From: Cercis canadensis
Lineage: Eukaryota > Streptophyta > Magnoliopsida > Fabales > Fabaceae
DNA length: 64,000 bases
Assembly (NCBI GenBank): GCA_003255065.1
Contig: QAOA01006460.1
Coordinates: 624,899-688,898 of the forward strand
Direction of reading: 5' to 3'
A program made the translations under genes and the position numbers. The notes under the pieces were generated by a model that saw only the letters and a program-made list of their open reading frames with translations, made no database searches and was not told where the DNA came from. Below are positions 60,119 through 64,000 of this stretch, piece after piece (position 1 is the first letter of the stretch; each line of letters starts with the position of its first letter).

Positions 60119-60450
60119 AATTCAGAAGTCAAATCAAGGATTCAATTTAAATGTAAAGAGAACAAGATGATAGTGGCCTCCTACACAAATAACTTTTGCC
60201 TTTTGGTAACCGTTAACAGATCCACTGTCTAACCATTCTTCTACCCTGCCCCCTGCAGAGCGGCCTAATGCATCTCCTCGACCACCTTAAGAGTTTCAAC
60301 CAAACCATACCAATCTTTGCCATCAATTTGTAATTCAGAAGTCAAAACTAGGATTCAATTTAAATGTAAAGAAAACAAAATGATAATACCCTCCTATAGA
60401 ATACCTCTTGGTAAGCATTAACAGATGCCATTGTCTAAACATTCTTTAAC
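60119..60450. repeat. Imperfect direct duplication, two copies of about 125 bp
   Basis: 60119-60246 and 60332-60450 share attcagaagtcaaa, ggattcaatttaaatgtaaa and ttaacagat.cca.tgtctaa in the same order, diverged by many substitutions and small indels. Probably an old local duplication within an intron. Confidence 0.65.
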
Positions 60451-63400
60451 TCCTTCAATTTTGAATGCACTTCTATCAGTTGTCATCATAATGCCCTCCC
60501 AGTCAATCAGAAAATAAATTGCTGAGTTCATTCTAACCATGATCACTTATTTTAGCCATTTTGAGATTTGGAACAACAAGCTCTTGGTTTTGATTGAAAA
60601 CTGGTGTCGATCTCCAAAAACTATTGGATGAATAAAAAAACGTAAAGGATTTAATTTAAGTAAATGCTGAACCAAATGCTGCCACTTACTGAAAACTTGC
60701 ACAGGCAGCTAAAATGGCTTTTGGTGTGCCCTCCATATTTAAGACATTGCAACACATATACATCTACTAAATAAATTGTAATGTTCCAAACACAACCAAG
60801 TATTCCTCAAAATAATGTTTAAAATCATTATAGTTTGGTGCATGTTCGATGGACGGGTTGGTTGTGTTTGATTCCTTATAATTAGATACTACATGTTTGA
60901 TAAATTTTCATTTTTATTAGAGAATAGCAACCTTCAATTTAATTTTTTTTTTGTTTTGATTTACGNAATACTTACTACGTCAATGTGACAACATATCTAT
61001 GTTGTACCATAGAATTCTCGTAAATTTATTATACTATAAATCCTTAAAAAAAAACTAAAATATAACAAAATAATTAAGGTACTAATATATTTTAATTTTT
61101 TTAGAAAAGATGTATAAATACTAATAAAAAGAAAAAAAAAATTCTCACAAAAACTCAACTTCAATAAGGGGCATAGAAAATAATTAGATCAATGAATGAT
61201 ACAAAATACACACCATACCCAAGTCATAGGATACAAAACCCAAAAATTGAAAATTAACCTCTTGAGTAACTTCAATCCTTGTTCAAAGAAAATCCAAGAT
61301 ACAAAGAAACCATTTACACATCAAAACGCCGAGAAACTTCTAAGTTCTAAGGAAACTGCTGATCATGTTTTAACTGTCTAAAGGGAATATCTCATTGATA
61401 GAATGGTAGACCACTTTCTCCATTGAACAATGGACCAAATAGGAATCGATGGAGAACTGGTGTCTAATGTTTTTCTGGTTCAGTTTGACGTTCTTTTTTA
61501 TTTTAACGTTTAACCCTCTTATACTCTTTGGGCTTAAGCATTGTTTCTAACTTTTTATATCCGTTTGTTGCATGAGTTTTGGCTTCCTTTTCTATGTATT
61601 AATGGTTTTTTTTAAAAAAAAATAAAAATAAAAATATTGTTTTTTTGAAAAACTTGTATTCATGCTTTTATAATCTTAAATGCTAAATACTCTTCAGATA
61701 AATAATAAAACAATTAAAAGAAACGGAGGAAGGTGCCAATATTTACAAAAAATAAAATAAAATATGATTCATATTTATTAAAAGCACATAAATTCAATGC
61801 AAATTCAAAAAAGGAACAATTACTCTGAACAAAAATTTAACACAGGACGATGCAAATATTGATGCATATCACCCTCAAAACTAAAATGAGAAACTCAATT
61901 GTTTTAATCTTTATTTTAACCTAAGAACTTATATTTTTTATTTGAATTATATGTCACTTATTTTTTTTAGGTTTAGTTGTAGTTTTGGTTCTCATATTTT
62001 GGCAAAACAAATGATTTGGTCCCCCTATTTTAAAAATAAACTATTTGGTCCCTCTATTTTCATAAAATGAGTAGTTTTGACTCATCCGTTAGCGTACCAT
62101 TAAAAACTTAACAGAGAATATTAATATGACATTAAAAAGTTAATTTTTTTTATTCCAAATTAGTAATTTAAATATATGTGACATGCACATGATTTTTTAA
62201 ATACCAAAATTAACCCTTACAACAAGATTAAGTAATAATTTTATATATATAAAAAAAAAATAGAAAAGAAAATGAAATAAAAAGGCTAATTAGCACATTA
62301 CTTTTCACACCTACTCCCGAAAACTTCAAACAATGATCCTTAACTCAAAAGAGAAATAAAAGCAGTGAAAGTTATTGACAGAACTCAAAGTTTTTTTTTT
62401 TTTTTTTTAATTATTATTTGTTTGCCCTTAAACTCAAAAACTCAAGTTTCACACTTTTTCTTTTGTAAAAGAAGTTTGGCACTGCAAAATCTAAGAAGAA
62501 CGTCATGTTGCGGTGAAGAAAAAGTCTATGGTTTTATTGCTACTTGCAAAGACTAATGGAGCAATCGTATTTAATTAATTAATACTCTAGCTAGAATTAT
62601 TAACTGTGTGGACAAAAGAAAAAAGGTATATGTTTGAAACTGAAGACTCATAAACAAGACGGTGCCTCCCTTTAAGTTTTTATGTTAAAATGTAAAAAAG
62701 AATGCTTTTGTAGATTGCAGATATAAAGGTGTTAATAATGCCATGATGTCCAGAAAGTATGGTGATTAGGTGGGAAGGGGGCATGCACAGAGCACATGTC
62801 TTTTAAGTTGAAGATTTTTATATATATATATATATAATTACTACTTAATCTTATTGTAAGAGTTAATTTTAGTATTTAAAGAGTCATTTGCATGTCAAAT
62901 GTATTTAAATTGCTAATTTGAAATTTAAATTGTGTAAAAAAAGAAAAGAAAAGAAAAAGATGCAACTTGTGTCACATAAGGGGTGGGGATGGCAATGANC
63001 AGACATTCCTTGTCCCCATCCTTGAATGACAACCCCATGCTCCATCCTCCGCCCGAGATTTTTCAATAGCCCCATCCCTGCCCCATTGAATGCTCATTTG
63101 CCCTATGCCCCACCTCATTTACTCAGACAACTACGCTTTTTTAAATTAACACAATTTACAAGTTTAATCCATTTTCTAATTGAAATTCAAGTTTAATCGA
63201 ATAAGATAATATAAATAATCCTCAAATAACATCATAAAAAATTAAAGATGTCCTCAAATAACAAGAATATGATAAATAATATTCAAACAAAATTATAAAA
63301 ATTGTTCTTAAACAATTATAAAAGCCCTAAGAAATCAGAATGAGCACAAAAAGGCTCCAAACAATTAGAATAAATGCAATTCATGAAGTTTCAGTACTGA

Positions 63401-63946
63401 TTGAAGTTGACCCACTCTCCGTTTTAGTTTTGTTACGTGATTTTCTTTTAACTAAAGATAGGTCACATTGTCTCAATATCAAGTCAAACTACATATTTTA
63501 TTAATCAATCAATGACAGACTACATTAACTTCATAAATAGGAGTAATAAGGAAGCTTCGAACAATCTCCAGATATAAAATTTTTGCAACTTTTAGACTAG
63601 ATTTAAGCAAGAAAACAGATTCTTCTAAGAACTTCAAAATTACTGTTTTAAACTAATTAGAAAGACTACCCTAGTATAAGTCTATAAGATTACAATTTCC
63701 TGAATCAAAGATTTCAATTTCATATATTTGCTGTAACTGAACTATTTTCTCTTATAGTTTACATATAACCTAAACTTTTGACACAGGAATACTTCATACA
63801 GAACAAATTATTTACGCCATAGGATCCAATGTGAAAATAGGAAATCACTTTGAAGTTTATTAATCATACATTTTGCATATTCCAGAAAACAAGTAGGGAT
63901 GTTTTTTCGATCCTTCCTTAGATATATGATTTTCTGCAGCACTCAC
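60451..63946. other. Intron or intergenic DNA, repeats only
   Basis: Contains a partial third copy of the 204-bp repeat (minus, about 60967-61015, next to the single N at 60966) and a (TA)n run near 62820. At 61970-62070 there is a MULE-terminus-like block (ttttggttctcatattttgg, ggtccccctattttaaaa) with no visible partner. At 62985-63120 there is a ccccat-rich stretch (single N at 62999) like an hAT-type end. A 28-residue minus-strand stretch near 63394-63478 (LVKRKSRNKTKTESG) may be a transposase crumb. No host gene recognised. Confidence 0.4.
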
Positions 63947-64000
63947 CAGTTTTTTGGGCATGCCACTTCTCTATACTTCCGTACCAAGTCCATTGGAAAC
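63947..64000 (-). CDS. Possible exon at the window edge
   Basis: The minus strand reads FPMDLVRKYREVACPKN, followed by a good donor (gtgagt, 63941-63946). It may be an upstream exon of the gene ending at 59197, but the frame and family cannot be settled from 54 bases. Confidence 0.35.

Noticed and set aside
61196-61381. 61-codon plus-strand frame
   Set aside because: AT-rich, no motif, no context.

Overview
The window is nuclear DNA from a flowering plant, most likely a woody eudicot. It is AT-rich and intron-rich, and it carries Ty1/copia, CACTA, Mutator-like, hAT-like and PIF/Harbinger-like elements alongside plant-specific gene families (NBS-LRR, PLS-class PPR, REM/B3, BBE-like oxidases, PP2 lectins). 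I cannot name the species. The assembly is a draft: there are two long N runs (9505-10357 and 43263-44101) and seven isolated single Ns, five of which are bordered by duplicated sequence.

Layout. At 1-5170 a CNL-type resistance gene fragment is interrupted by a decayed copia element on the minus strand. From 5171 to 17090 the DNA is mostly AT-rich intergenic sequence with a broken PP2-like lectin gene, a possible DUF4091-like exon fragment, a 9-bp-TSD Mutator-type MITE and a scrambled duplicated block. A CACTA element with 3-bp TSD and degenerate transposase exons lies at 17092-20374 and contains telomere-like repeats. From 20375 to 33230 there are no convincing host genes, but there are foldback Mutator-type MITEs and a hAT-type element with near-perfect 8-bp TSD.

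The main intact genes follow. An intronless, secreted berberine-bridge-enzyme-like FAD oxidase is at 33305-34939 (+). An E-class PPR protein is at 39830-41242 (-), probably with a spliced 5' UTR. A seven-exon gene for a protein with three B3 domains (REM family) spans 48368-54766 (-); its 3.8-kb first intron holds a non-autonomous copia element in the opposite orientation. A multi-exon gene remnant (36853-38375, -) ends in a 312-bp-arm inverted duplication. Two to three well-formed minus-strand exons of an unidentified gene lie at 59197-60011 and at the right edge of the window.

The most notable structure is at 56237-58301. Long (about 130 bp) terminal inverted repeats enclose intron-bearing fragments of a MAK5/RH13-type DEAD-box RNA helicase gene, and a hAT-type element with its own 8-bp TSD is nested inside. 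This looks like a Pack-MULE-type gene capture. The genes do not form a pathway or operon; they are independent plant transcription units in a transposon-rich setting.
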